A stretch of 64,000 nucleotides of DNA from Meridianimarinicoccus roseus (GTDB lineage Bacteria > Pseudomonadota > Alphaproteobacteria > Rhodobacterales > Rhodobacteraceae), in assembly GCF_003172915.1 (NCBI RefSeq), contig NZ_QGKU01000031.1, positions 62,001 to 126,000 on the forward strand, in the 5' to 3' direction. A model generated the notes under the pieces. That model was given only the letters and a program-made list of their open reading frames with translations. It was not told the origin of the DNA and searched no databases. Below, one piece after another: positions 1 to 9,118 of the stretch; position 1 is the stretch's first letter, and every line of letters starts with the position of its first letter. Position numbers and translations under genes: made by a program.

Positions 1-2933
1 ACATCACCTACGACGAGGCGGCAGGCGACACCTTCGCGGTGAGAATGGACGGCACCGGTGTGATGCGCGCCGACGGCCTGCTTCTGGACACGCTGTCCTT
101 CGCCACCGAGGGTCAACTGACAAAGGCCGCGCCGACCGACATCACCGCCGCGTTGGCCGATATCCGTGCGCAACTGGGCGGCTTCTCGATCACCGATCCC
201 GCGCTCTGGGAGGCGGCGGGCGACAACCTGGACCTGTCGGGCCGGGTGGACTGGCAGAAGGCCGGGCCGCTCAGCGTTACCGGCTTCCGGGTCGCTTCGG
301 GCGATCTGGACCTGCGGGGCGATGCAACCGTCACAGGGCTAGACACCCAGGCGATCGCGCTCAGCGCGCAGGTCGAGGCACAGGCGGGCGATCTGTCGCG
401 CTTTTCGGCGATCAGCGGGCAGGACCTTGGCGGCGCGATCGACGCGGCCGTCGACGCGGATTACGACACCGTCACCGGCGCTTTCGACGTGACGCTGGAC
501 GGGGTCAGCCGCGATCTGGTGATCGGCGATGCCGGCGCGGATGCCCTGCTGTCGGGCAGGGTGGAGCTTGGTCTGGACGCGGCGCGCACCGCGGACGGGA
601 TCAGCGTGGACCGTCTGCGCCTGAACGGCGGCCGAGTAGACCTGACTGGCAATGGCGGGATCGACGCGCAGGGCTGGCCCCGTGCGGTCAGACTGCAAGG
701 GCGCGTCGGTGCGCCCGATGGGCCGGCCGTGGTGCTGCCCGCCCCCGGCCCGCGCATGACGCTGCAATCGGCGCAATTGAACCTGACCTACGATCCCGAA
801 ACCGGCGACGCTTTCCAGCTTGACGTTCTGGCGCAGGATTTCCGGCGCGAGGGCGAGTTGGCGATGGATGAGGCCGAGGTGATCGCCCTTGGCGAGCTGC
901 GCCGGTCCGGCAGCGACGTGGAGGGCGCGACCGCCCGCGTCACCGCCGCCCTGAGCGGCCTGAGTGCGACCGACCCGAACCTGAGCGATGCCATCGCCCC
1001 GGGCGCGAGCTTCGACACCGACATCGCCTGGGATGCTGCCGAACGCAGCCTGACGGTGGACGGGCTCGACCTGACCTCGGGCGCGCTGGCGCTGTCGGGT
1101 GATCTGGCCGTGAGCGAACTGGCGACCGACGACATGGCGCTCGATGCGCGGGTGAACGCGCAGACCGGCCCGCTGTCGCGCTTCGCGCCGCTGACGGGCC
1201 TGCAACTGGACGGAACGGCAACCGCGCGCGGCACACTGTCCTATGCTGTGGGCACTGGATTCTTTGACGTGGACATGCGCGCCGAAGGCCAGGACCTGGC
1301 CACCGGCATCGCCGAGGCGGACCAGCTGATCGGCGGGACCTCGACCATCGTGGCGCGCGCCACGCGGGACGAGGCCGGACTCGACATCAGGCAGGCCGAG
1401 ATCCGCACCCGCGAGTTGACCGCGACGGCAACCGGCGGCATCGTCGATGAGGTGACCACGGTCAATCTCGATGCGGCGCTGCGCGATGTCGGCCTGTTCG
1501 CACCGGGCTTCAACGGCCCGCTGACCGTCACGACGACCGCCCGCAACCGCAACGACACTTGGTCGCTGAACGGCGATCTGACCGGGCCCGGCGGGTCCGA
1601 AGCGCGGTTCGCTGGAGATGTGTTGCGCCCAGATGGCACGATGGGTCTGGACGTGCGCGGCGCGCTGCCGCTTGGCCTTGCCAACCGCTTCCTGCTGCCG
1701 CGCACCATCGACGGCACCGCCCGTTTCGATATTGCAGTGGACGGGACGCCGGGGCTGGATGCGGTAAGCGGTTCGGTGACGGTCGATGGCGCACGCCTTG
1801 CGGCGCCGTCGCTGCGCCTTGCCCTTGAAGATATAGGGCTGCGGGTCGCACTTGCGGACGCTCGCGCACAGATCGACCTTGGCGCTGCGCTGTCGAGCGG
1901 CGGGCGCATCTCGGTTTCGGGCCCTGTGGGCCTGACCGGCGCCATTCCTGCCGACATCACCGCGCGGCTTGAGAACCTCGTCCTGATCGACCCCGCGCTC
2001 TACGAGATCGGCCTGAACGGGCAGATCGGCGTGAACGGTCCGCTGACCGGCGGGGCCAATATCGCGGGGCGGATCGACATCGGCCGCAGCGAGATCAAGA
2101 TCCCCGACGCGTTCGGCGGCGGCGGCGCGATCCCTGACATGGTGCATGTGAACGAACCCGCAGCAAGCCGCGCCACGCGTCGCCGCGCCGGGCTGATTTC
2201 CGACGAGCCCGCTGGCGGCGGCGGTGGCGGCGGCGGACCGGTGTTCGGACTGGACATCGTGATTTCGGCCCCACGGGAGATTTTCGTGCGCGGACGCGGG
2301 CTTGACGTGGAACTGGGCGGTCGCATCGGTATCGGCGGAACCACTGCCGCGCCCGCACCGCAGGGCGGACTGCAACTGATCCGCGGGCGGCTTGACCTTC
2401 TGTCACAGCGGCTGGAATTCGACGAAGCCGAGATTTCGCTTCAGGGCGATCTCGACCCCGACATCCGCATGGTGGCGAGTTCCGACAGCGGCGACGTGCG
2501 GTCGCAGATCGTGATCGAAGGGCCCGTCTCCGCGCCCGAATTCCGGTTCGCCTCGCAGCCGGAACTGCCCGAGGACGAAGTGCTTGCGCAGATGTTCTTC
2601 GGCAAGCCGGTGCGCGATCTGACCCCGATCGAACTGGCGCAACTTGCCTCTGCCATCAACCGGCTTCAGGGCGGCGGCGGCGGCGTGTTCGGCTTCGCGC
2701 GCGAGACGTTGGGCGTGGACGACCTGAGCGTGGCCACCGACGACGAGGGCAACACCGCCGTCACCGCCGGGCGCTATATCAGCGAGAGGGTCTATACCGA
2801 CGTGACCGTCGGGTCGGACGGCACGTCCGAGGTGCAGTTGAACTACGAGATCCGGCAGGGCCTGTCGGCGCGGGGCAGCTTCACCAATGACGGCGAGACC
2901 GGCGTCGGGCTGGTGTTTGAGCGCGACTACTGA
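1..2933 (+). CDS. tamB: TamB, translocation and assembly module inner-membrane protein (5' end cut off)
   Basis: The frame is open to the left edge, so only about 976 C-terminal residues are visible. TamB is a long periplasm-spanning beta-helical protein that works with the outer-membrane partner TamA in outer-membrane protein assembly and lipid transport. The C-terminal DUF490/TamB domain shows its hallmark PEDEVLAQMFFGK followed by LTPIELAQLASAI, and the protein ends in an aromatic residue (ERDY), as expected for a TamA-contacting strand. The visible part contains two in-register repeats 780 bases apart: TYDEAAGD/TYDPETGD and GDLSRFSAISG/GPLSRFAPLTG. A run of eight glycines lies near base 2215. 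The stop overlaps the convergent PhoR-like gene by 7 bases. Family assignment is secure. Confidence 0.93.
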   Translation, partial: ITYDEAAGDTFAVRMDGTGVMRADGLLLDTLSFATEGQLTKAAPTDITAALADIRAQLGGFSITDPALWEAAGDNLDLSGRVDWQKAGPLSVTGFRVASGDLDLRGDATVTGLDTQAIALSAQVEAQAGDLSRFSAISGQDLGGAIDAAVDADYDTVTGAFDVTLDGVSRDLVIGDAGADALLSGRVELGLDAARTADGISVDRLRLNGGRVDLTGNGGIDAQGWPRAVRLQGRVGAPDGPAVVLPAPGPRMTLQSAQLNLTYDPETGDAFQLDVLAQDFRREGELAMDEAEVIALGELRRSGSDVEGATARVTAALSGLSATDPNLSDAIAPGASFDTDIAWDAAERSLTVDGLDLTSGALALSGDLAVSELATDDMALDARVNAQTGPLSRFAPLTGLQLDGTATARGTLSYAVGTGFFDVDMRAEGQDLATGIAEADQLIGGTSTIVARATRDEAGLDIRQAEIRTRELTATATGGIVDEVTTVNLDAALRDVGLFAPGFNGPLTVTTTARNRNDTWSLNGDLTGPGGSEARFAGDVLRPDGTMGLDVRGALPLGLANRFLLPRTIDGTARFDIAVDGTPGLDAVSGSVTVDGARLAAPSLRLALEDIGLRVALADARAQIDLGAALSSGGRISVSGPVGLTGAIPADITARLENLVLIDPALYEIGLNGQIGVNGPLTGGANIAGRIDIGRSEIKIPDAFGGGGAIPDMVHVNEPAASRATRRRAGLISDEPAGGGGGGGGPVFGLDIVISAPREIFVRGRGLDVELGGRIGIGGTTAAPAPQGGLQLIRGRLDLLSQRLEFDEAEISLQGDLDPDIRMVASSDSGDVRSQIVIEGPVSAPEFRFASQPELPEDEVLAQMFFGKPVRDLTPIELAQLASAINRLQGGGGGVFGFARETLGVDDLSVATDDEGNTAVTAGRYISERVYTDVTVGSDGTSEVQLNYEIRQGLSARGSFTNDGETGVGLVFERDY

Positions 2934-3985
2934 CCGGCGCCCCGCGGCGGCTGCGGCAGCAGGACCGAAAAGCGGCTGCCTTCGCCAAGCCGACTTTCGA
3001 TCTTCAGCCGCCCGCGATGCCGATTGAGGATATGCTTCACGATCGCCAGCCCGAGGCCGGTTCCGCCCAGCTGTTGCGAACGGTGGTCGTCCGCGCGGTA
3101 GAACCGTTCGGTAAGCCGGTGGATATGGATGGAATCGATTCCCGGCCCGTAATCCTGTACGCAGATCGCGATAGCGGGACCGGCCAGGATCGGATCGCGC
3201 GCGATCGTGTCGAAGCGGACGACGACGCGCCCGCCGTCACGGCCGTATTTCATCGCGTTCTCGATCAGGTTGGTGAAAACCTGCCGCAACTGGTCGGCAT
3301 CCCCCAGCACCATGGGCAGCGCGTCGGGCGGCAGGATCTCCAGCGCGATGTCGCCATCCTCGGCCAGCGGGCGCAGGCTGTGGCACACACTTTCGACAAG
3401 CGCGGGCACGTCTTGCAGGTCGGTCGGGCGGATACGTTCTTCGGTCTCGACCTGCGAAAGCGACAGAAGATCGTTGACCAGCCGGTTCATGCGCTGCGCC
3501 TCGCGTTCCATGGTGCCGAGGAACCGGTCACGCGCCGCGGCGTCGTTGCGGGCCGGGCCGCGCAGCGTTTCGATGAACCCGATCAGCGCAGTCAGCGGGG
3601 TGCGCAACTCGTGGCTGACATTGGCCACGAAGTCGCGCCGCATCTGGCCCGCCGTCTCGACCGAGGTCACGTCCTCGAAACTGGCCATCACACCGGCATC
3701 TGCCCCCTCGCCGACCGGCGTGCAGACCACACGGTAGACGGTTTCCTGCGTGTGGTCCTTCTGGTTGAATCGCGTCTCGTGCACCACCCCGCGCCGCAGC
3801 GTGTCTGTCAGGCAGTCGATGATCGCGGGTTGGCGGAGCACAGTCAGGAAATGCCGCCCCTCCATGTTCTGCCCGAAGAGCGCAATGGCAGGCGGGTTCA
3901 GCCGCCTGATCCGTTCGTTGCGGTCCACCAGCACGATGGGCAGCGGCACCCCCGACAGGACCGATCGAAGAAGATCGCCGTCCAT
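2927..3985 (-). CDS. phoR: PhoR-like PAS sensor histidine kinase without membrane segments
   Basis: 352 residues. An N-terminal PAS domain (about 7-105) is followed by a HisKA dimerization domain whose H-box ANVSHELRTP places the phosphorylated histidine at residue 125. An HATPase_c domain follows, with an N-box (NLIENAMKYG) and G-boxes (DYGPGI, GGTGLGLAIVK). The order PAS-HisKA-HATPase matches PhoR, which controls PhoB in phosphate starvation, but no phoB, pst or phoU gene is nearby. There is no transmembrane helix: the ATG lies three bases after the stop of the upstream gene, so no longer N-terminus is hidden. It is the last gene of the gmk operon. Kinase identity is firm; the PhoR role is inferred from similarity. 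Confidence 0.85.
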   Translation of the reverse strand: MDGDLLRSVLSGVPLPIVLVDRNERIRRLNPPAIALFGQNMEGRHFLTVLRQPAIIDCLTDTLRRGVVHETRFNQKDHTQETVYRVVCTPVGEGADAGVMASFEDVTSVETAGQMRRDFVANVSHELRTPLTALIGFIETLRGPARNDAAARDRFLGTMEREAQRMNRLVNDLLSLSQVETEERIRPTDLQDVPALVESVCHSLRPLAEDGDIALEILPPDALPMVLGDADQLRQVFTNLIENAMKYGRDGGRVVVRFDTIARDPILAGPAIAICVQDYGPGIDSIHIHRLTERFYRADDHRSQQLGGTGLGLAIVKHILNRHRGRLKIESRLGEGSRFSVLLPQPPRGAGQ

Positions 3986-3988
3986 CGG

Positions 3989-5164
3989 TCAGACCGCCCC
4001 CAGCGCATCCCGGAACGCGGCCAGCAGGAACTCCGGTGGTTCGATCCCCACAGATACCCGGAACGTCCCCTCGCCGATGCCGATCGCCGCGCGCTCCGCC
4101 ACGCTCAGCGCCCGGTGGGAACTGGAGGCGGGGTGTGACAGCGTCGTGGCCACGTCTCCCAGCGTCGGCGCGAAGGGCAGATCGGCAGCGGCGCGCACCA
4201 GCCGATTGGCCGCCTCGCGCCCGCCCGCGATCTCGAAGGTGACCATGTTGCCGAAGCGACCGTCCAGCAGTGCGGCGGCGCGCGCGTGATCCGGGTGATC
4301 GGCCCGGCCCGGGTAAAGCACGCGGCTTACCGGCGCGGCCTGCGCCAGCGCGTCGGCCAGTGCGGCAGCGTTGGCGCTGGCCCGCTCGAAGCGCAGATCA
4401 AAGGTGAAAAGGCCGCGTTCGGCGAGCCAGCAGTCGAAGGGGCTGGGTGTCAGACCGAAGGTCGTGGCGGTGTCGTAGATCGCCTTTCGGTGCGCGGGGT
4501 CCGCGGCGTGGACATAGCCCAGCGTCACGTCCGAGTGTCCGGCCAGCAGCTTGGTGACCGAATGGAGCACCACGTCAGCGCCCACGTCGATGCCGCGGAT
4601 CGCGCCCGGCGTGGTGAAGGTGTTGTCAACGACCAGCAGCGCGCCCGCCGACTTCGCCGCCGACGCGATGGCGTGCATGTCGGCGACGCGCAGGGTCGGG
4701 TTCGACACGACTTCCACCAGCACGATCCGCGTGCCCGGCGTGATCGCCGCCGCGAACGCCGCGCCATCGGTCGGATCACTGAAGGCGGTCTCGATTCCCA
4801 TGCGCGGCAGTTCCTCGCGCATCAGGCGCAGCGACCGGCCATAAAGCTGCGTGCCGCCCAGAACCCGGTCGCCCGACTTCAGCAACCCGAACATCACCGC
4901 CGTGACCGCCGCCATACCGGACCCGACGACGATGCCGCCCTCGACGCCTTCCATCGCATCGATCTTGGAGGCCAGCACCGACGCGTTCGGGTGACCCTCG
5001 CGGGCATAGCTGAAGCCTTGGGTCTGGCCGGTATAAAGCGCATCCAGCGCATCGGGGTCCTGCGCGGTGTAGGCTACAGACGGCTGCAGCGGTGTGCCGA
5101 TCGGGCCGGTGACGCTGCCCGGCCACGGCGTGCGCCGCACGAGCGTCTTGCGGGTGTCGGTCAT
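3989..5164 (-). CDS. Cys/Met-metabolism PLP-dependent enzyme (cystathionine gamma-synthase / O-succinylhomoserine sulfhydrylase family)
   Basis: 391 residues, the usual length for the fold-type I trans-sulfuration family. The PLP lysine is K205 in HSVTKLLAGHSDVTLG, and D180 in VVDNTF is the expected pyridine-nitrogen ligand. EGHPN and GSGMAAVTA match the substrate and cofactor phosphate regions. Members make cystathionine or homocysteine from activated homoserine, or cleave methionine; the sequence alone does not decide which. The start overlaps the stop of the carbonic-anhydrase-like gene (ATGA), and the stop is three bases from the kinase start, so it sits inside the gmk operon. Confidence 0.88.
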   Translation of the reverse strand: MTDTRKTLVRRTPWPGSVTGPIGTPLQPSVAYTAQDPDALDALYTGQTQGFSYAREGHPNASVLASKIDAMEGVEGGIVVGSGMAAVTAVMFGLLKSGDRVLGGTQLYGRSLRLMREELPRMGIETAFSDPTDGAAFAAAITPGTRIVLVEVVSNPTLRVADMHAIASAAKSAGALLVVDNTFTTPGAIRGIDVGADVVLHSVTKLLAGHSDVTLGYVHAADPAHRKAIYDTATTFGLTPSPFDCWLAERGLFTFDLRFERASANAAALADALAQAAPVSRVLYPGRADHPDHARAAALLDGRFGNMVTFEIAGGREAANRLVRAAADLPFAPTLGDVATTLSHPASSSHRALSVAERAAIGIGEGTFRVSVGIEPPEFLLAAFRDALGAV

Positions 5165-5700
5165 GTCCGGGACTCCAGCGCGACAAGCCCGTCACGGAAG
5201 CGGCGCATGTTCTTGCGGTAGCGGTCGGCCGAGTCCAGAAGCGCGGCCTGCGCAGCGGCATCGAGTTGGCGCACCACCTTGCCAGGCGCGCCCATCACCA
5301 GAGCGCCGTCTGGAATTTCCTTGCCCTCGGTCACCAGCGCGCCCGCGCCGATCAGGCACCCCTGCCCGATCACCGCGCCGTTCAGCACCGTCGCCCCCAT
5401 GCCGATCAACGATCCTGCGCCGATGGTGCAGCCATGCAGCATCGCCTTGTGGCCGATGGTGCAGTTCGCGCCGATGGTAAGCGGGAACCCCATGTCGGTG
5501 TGAAGCACGCAGTTCTCCTGAATGTTGGTTCCCTCACCCACGACGATGGGTTCGTTGTCGCCGCGCAGGGTGCTGGCGAACCACACCGATGCCCCACTGC
5601 GCAGCACCACGCGGCCGATCAGATTCGCATCCGGCGCGACCCAGACATCCCCGTCTTCGGGTAGTTCGGGCACCTGCCCGTCCAGTGCATAAAGTGTCAT
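5161..5700 (-). CDS. Gamma-carbonic anhydrase-like hexapeptide-repeat protein
   Basis: 179 residues built of left-handed beta-helix hexapeptide repeats ([45 protein letters not shown]). The histidines in VLHTD, IGHKA and LHGC correspond to the zinc ligands of the gamma-carbonic anhydrase/PaaY/YrdA family. It is probably a trimeric cytosolic zinc protein; activity as a carbonic anhydrase is not certain for this subfamily. It overlaps gmk upstream and the PLP enzyme downstream by 4 bases each (ATGA on the minus strand), which suggests translational coupling. Confidence 0.87.
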   Translation of the reverse strand: MTLYALDGQVPELPEDGDVWVAPDANLIGRVVLRSGASVWFASTLRGDNEPIVVGEGTNIQENCVLHTDMGFPLTIGANCTIGHKAMLHGCTIGAGSLIGMGATVLNGAVIGQGCLIGAGALVTEGKEIPDGALVMGAPGKVVRQLDAAAQAALLDSADRYRKNMRRFRDGLVALESRT

Positions 5701-6338
5701 GTACGCTCCTCGAATTCCGTGTTCAGCGCGCGCACCCGATCCATCAGGCCGGGTTGGCGCGAGCGTTTCAGCCGCTCGGCGGTGACGATGGCACGCAGCT
5801 CGGCCTCGGCCGTGTCGATGTCATGGTTCACCAGCACGTAGTCGTATTCGGCCCAGTGGCTGATCTCGTCGCGTGAACGGGTCATCCGCCCGGCAATGAT
5901 CTCGGGGCTGTCCTGCCCGCGCCCGGTCAGGCGCTTTTCCAACTCGGCGATCGAGGGCGGCAGCACGAAGATCGAGACAACGTCCTCGGCCCGCAACGAG
6001 TTGCGAATCTGCTGCCCGCCCTGCCAGTCGATATCGAACAGCACATCCTGCCCGGCATCGAGCGCGGCCAGCACCGGTCCCTTCGGAGAACCATAGAGGT
6101 TACCGAACACCTCGGCATGTTCCAGCAACGCGCCGTCTGCGATCATCCCATCGAATTCGGCGCGCGAGTGGAAGAAGTATTCCACGCCGTCCGTCTCGCC
6201 CGGACGCGGAGCGCGCGTCGTGGCTGAAACCGAAAAGCGGATATCCGGGTCCCAAGCCCGCAACCGTTTGGCCAATGTCGATTTTCCGGCCCCCGACGGG
6301 GACGATAATATGATCAGCAAGCCGCGGCGATCGGCCAT
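5697..6338 (-). CDS. gmk: Guanylate kinase
   Basis: 213 residues. It phosphorylates GMP to GDP with ATP in the cytosol. The P-loop [10 protein letters not shown] is at residues 12-21, followed by the GMP-binding segment [11 protein letters not shown] and the lid/core region [12 protein letters not shown] longer open frame exists upstream, but the ATG at 6338 gives the canonical N-terminus and has an AGGA-containing ribosome site a few bases upstream. It is the first gene of a four-gene operon with 3- or 4-base junctions (gmk, carbonic-anhydrase-like, PLP enzyme, kinase). It is divergent from the PAS_5 gene across a 278-base promoter region. Confidence 0.95.
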   Translation of the reverse strand: MADRRGLLIILSSPSGAGKSTLAKRLRAWDPDIRFSVSATTRAPRPGETDGVEYFFHSRAEFDGMIADGALLEHAEVFGNLYGSPKGPVLAALDAGQDVLFDIDWQGGQQIRNSLRAEDVVSIFVLPPSIAELEKRLTGRGQDSPEIIAGRMTRSRDEISHWAEYDYVLVNHDIDTAEAELRAIVTAERLKRSRQPGLMDRVRALNTEFEERT

Positions 6339-6616
6339 TTCGGATCCTGTCCTGTGATGCGTTTCCGCGTGCAGTTGCCCGTTTTGCGGCGACAGGGTCA
6401 ACCCGGTGCGTGCCGAGGCCTGTGGCGGAGCACATATCCGAAAGTCTCTGGAGTTAACCATCGGTATATAAATGGTGACACTTTGACGGAATTTTGTGAC
6501 AAAAGAACGGTCAAGCGGCAGTATCACGTCAACAAGACGGATCAGTGCGGCGAGGAGATGCAGTAACCGGGCCGGGGCAGGTTTCCCCAGGGTCGGAGAG
6601 TACGAGGAAACATGCT
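6339..6616. promoter_or_regulatory. Divergent promoter region between gmk and the PAS_5 gene
   Basis: This 278-base spacer has an A+T-rich core (about 6450-6520) in an otherwise GC-rich region. It contains TTAACCAT at 6454-6461, a motif known in Alphaproteobacteria as a CtrA-type half-site, then an ACCAT/ATGGT inverted repeat around TATATAA and a TTTTGTGACAAAAG stretch. No complete CtrA pair is present, so regulation by CtrA is only a suggestion. No gene is visible in it. Confidence 0.4.
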
Positions 6617-7345
6617 ATGCAAACCGGAGAAACGGGGTGCGAGTCGGCGAACGTAATAGGGTTTTGTATGCGTGCATTTGAAATGAAGCATCCGGCCGTT
6701 GCACAGATCGAAGCTTATTGGGAAGCCCTGCGCGGTGACAGGAACGTGCCGCTGCGGTCAGAAGTGGACCCACGCGGCATTGACCAGGCGCTTGAGAACG
6801 CCTTCATCCTTGAACGAATCGCGCCGCGCGTCGCCCGGTTCCGTCTGGCTGGAATGCACCTCAACGACCTGATGGGCATGGAAGTGCGCGGAATGCCCGT
6901 GACATCGCTGTTCACAAACGAGGCACGCAGCACCCTGACCGACATTCTCGAACATGTGTTCGAAGAGCCGTCCAAGGCGCGGCTTCGGCTGACCGGCGAA
7001 ACCGGTATCGGGCGCGGCGTCGTGACCGGCGAGATGATCCTGCTGCCACTGCGCAGCGATCTCGGCGATATCAGCCGCGCGTTGGGTTGCCTTGTGACCG
7101 ATGGCCGGATCTCGGGGCGGGCACCGCAGCGGTTTACCATCGCGGGCAAGGACATGACGCCGCTCACCGGACTGAACCGCTTCTCGCGCCCCGCGACGAG
7201 CTATGCTCCGCCCCGGCCTGCTGCGACGCCCAACACGCTGAACGAGGAGGCGGGCGCCTTCGACGGCGGCGCATCCATTCAGGGCGCGCCCCGTCGTGCG
7301 CCGCATCTGCGCCTCGTGCACGATATCGACCGCCACAAGTCTTGA
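6617..7345 (+). CDS. PAS domain protein (PAS_5, formerly DUF1388 family)
   Basis: 242 residues. Residues about 25-165 form a conserved block typical of the alphaproteobacterial PAS_5 family: QIEAYWEALRG, PLRSEVDPRGI, AFILERIAPRVARFRLAG and LMGMEVRGMPVTSLF. There is no output domain; the C-terminal third is low complexity and probably disordered. The function of this family is not established, but one-domain PAS proteins are likely sensors or adaptors. I chose the ATG at 6617 because GAGGAAA lies six bases upstream and homologues start similarly; a longer frame from 6545 lacks a good ribosome site. The gene stands alone, divergent from gmk. Confidence 0.8.
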   Translation: MQTGETGCESANVIGFCMRAFEMKHPAVAQIEAYWEALRGDRNVPLRSEVDPRGIDQALENAFILERIAPRVARFRLAGMHLNDLMGMEVRGMPVTSLFTNEARSTLTDILEHVFEEPSKARLRLTGETGIGRGVVTGEMILLPLRSDLGDISRALGCLVTDGRISGRAPQRFTIAGKDMTPLTGLNRFSRPATSYAPPRPAATPNTLNEEAGAFDGGASIQGAPRRAPHLRLVHDIDRHKS

Positions 7346-7401
7346 CGGCCCAGAGGCCCGGCGCACACGTCATCGCCGGGCCGGTCGCAACAGACGTCAT
7401 G

Positions 7402-7434
7402 AAAAAAGGCCCGCGGCGCTTCCGCCGCGGGCCT
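7402..7434 (-). terminator. Rho-independent terminator of the DAHP synthase gene
   Basis: A perfect 12-bp GC-rich stem (7407-7418 with 7423-7434) and a 4-base loop. Read on the minus strand, it is followed by six T residues (A-run 7402-7407 on the plus strand). It lies directly downstream of the aroG stop at 7457. Confidence 0.9.
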
Positions 7435-7456
7435 TCGCATATCGGGGCGCGGCGCC

Positions 7457-8827
7457 TCAGCCCGCGTTGACGGCCATCGCCTCGCGTGCGGCAGTCAGTT
7501 CCTCGGCCACGAGGAAGGCCAGCTCCAGCGACTGGCTGGCGTTCAGGCGGGGATCGCACGCGGTATGATAACGCGAGGACAGATCGTCCTCGGTCACATC
7601 GCGTACGCCGCCGGTGCATTCGGTCACGTCCGCGCCGGTCATCTCGAAATGCACGCCGCCTGGATGGGTGCCCTCGGCCTTGTGGATCGCGAAGAACTCG
7701 CGCACCTCGCGCAGAACACTGTCGAACGGCCGCGTCTTGTAGCCGGTGGCCGACTTGATCGTGTTGCCGTGCATCGGATCGCAGGACCAAACGACATTGG
7801 CGCCTTCTTCGCGCACGGTACGGATCAGGCGCGGCAGATGCTCGCCCACCGATCCCGCGCCAAAGCGCGCGATCAGCGTCAGGCGCCCGGCCTCGTTCTT
7901 CGGGTTCAGCTTCTCCATAAGGACCTTCAGGTCCTCGGCCGTGGTGGTCGGGCCGCATTTCAGGCCGATCGGGTTCTGCACGCCGCGGCAGAACTCCACA
8001 TGCGCGCCGTCCGGCTGGCGGGTGCGGTCGCCGATCCAGATCAGGTGTCCCGACCCCGCCACCGGCAGCCCCGACGTGCTGTCGATCCGGCACAGCGCCT
8101 CTTCGTATTCCAGCAGCAGGGATTCATGGCTGGTGTAGAAATCCACCGTGTGCAGCGTGTGCGCCGTATCCGCGTTCACGCCCGCCGCCTTCATGAAGTC
8201 GAGCGCATCGGCGATGCGGTTGGCCATGTCGCGGTAGCGTTCGGCCTCCTCGTGCTCGGTGAAGCCAAGCGTCCACGCATGGACCTTGTTCATGTCAGCG
8301 TAGCCACCGGTCGAGAACGCGCGCAGCAGGTTCAGCGTACCGGCCGCCTGCGTGTAGGCCTGCAGCATACGCTGCGGATCGGGAATGCGGGCTTCCGGTG
8401 TGAAGGCGATGTCGTTGATGATGTCGCCGCGGTAGGACGGAAGCTCCACACCGCTGACGGTTTCCGTCGCCGCCGAGCGCGGCTTGGCGAACTGCCCGGC
8501 CATGCGCCCGACCTTCACGACCGGCACCTTGGCGGCAAAGGTCAGAACCATCGCCATCTGCAACATGACCTTGAACGTGTCGCGGATCGCGTCGGCGCTG
8601 AACTGCTGGAAGCTTTCGGCACAATCGCCGCCCTGCAACAGGAACGCCTCGCCCCGCGCGACCTTGGCCAGTTCCGACTTCAGCGTGCGCACCTCTCCGG
8701 CGAACACCAGCGGCGGGAACGTGGCCAGTTGCGCCTCCACCTGCGCCAGGGCAGCGGGGTCGGTATAGTCCGGCATCTGGATCCTCGGTTTGCCGCGCCA
8801 GTCCGATTTGTTCCAAGTGGATGCCAT
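7457..8827 (-). CDS. aroG: Class II 3-deoxy-7-phosphoheptulonate (DAHP) synthase
   Basis: 456 residues, the normal length for plant/actinobacterial-type (class II) DAHP synthase. It condenses phosphoenolpyruvate with erythrose 4-phosphate in the first step of the shikimate pathway. Diagnostic blocks are [25 protein letters not shown], the FYTSHE segment, [19 protein letters not shown] and [10 protein letters not shown]. The Cys, His, Glu and Asp metal ligands expected in these motifs are visible. The ATG at 8827 has AGGA in AGGACACC upstream. It is monocistronic, with a clear terminator. No regulatory N-terminal extension is obvious. Confidence 0.95.
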   Translation of the reverse strand: MASTWNKSDWRGKPRIQMPDYTDPAALAQVEAQLATFPPLVFAGEVRTLKSELAKVARGEAFLLQGGDCAESFQQFSADAIRDTFKVMLQMAMVLTFAAKVPVVKVGRMAGQFAKPRSAATETVSGVELPSYRGDIINDIAFTPEARIPDPQRMLQAYTQAAGTLNLLRAFSTGGYADMNKVHAWTLGFTEHEEAERYRDMANRIADALDFMKAAGVNADTAHTLHTVDFYTSHESLLLEYEEALCRIDSTSGLPVAGSGHLIWIGDRTRQPDGAHVEFCRGVQNPIGLKCGPTTTAEDLKVLMEKLNPKNEAGRLTLIARFGAGSVGEHLPRLIRTVREEGANVVWSCDPMHGNTIKSATGYKTRPFDSVLREVREFFAIHKAEGTHPGGVHFEMTGADVTECTGGVRDVTEDDLSSRYHTACDPRLNASQSLELAFLVAEELTAAREAMAVNAG

Positions 8828-9118
8828 GGTGTCCTCCGATCATCATCCCCAGGCAGGAAGTCGGGTCTGATTGCGTGCCCCGGGCGGCGCTGTCAAGTCA
8901 AAGGGGGTTGCCGTGGCAGCCGCTGCGGCCCGCGCCGCGCGCTTCAGACGCCGTTTTGCCAGGCATTGGCGGAATTTTAGCGGCGAAGGGGGCATCGTGC
9001 CTCTTTTCCCCGGCGTCGCTGTGGGCTAGGCGTCATGAACCCGCACCGCCCGGGCTCAAGGGCGCGGGGAACACTCCGGGTGCCGGACCCGCCGGCGCCC
9101 TATCGGCTTGGTGAACGA

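Noticed and set aside
339-2375. A 678-codon open frame antisense to tamB
   Set aside because: It is a shadow frame of high-GC coding DNA; composition is repetitive Arg/Ala/Gly with no domain, while the plus strand encodes a clear TamB.
6454-6461. A functional CtrA-binding site before the PAS_5 gene
   Set aside because: Only a single TTAACCAT half-site is present; the paired TTAA-N7-TTAA pattern is missing, so I list it only as part of the promoter region.
8868-8896. A TTGACA box upstream of aroG as a complete sigma-70 promoter
   Set aside because: The -35 hexamer is present on the minus strand, but no acceptable -10 lies at 16-18 bases.
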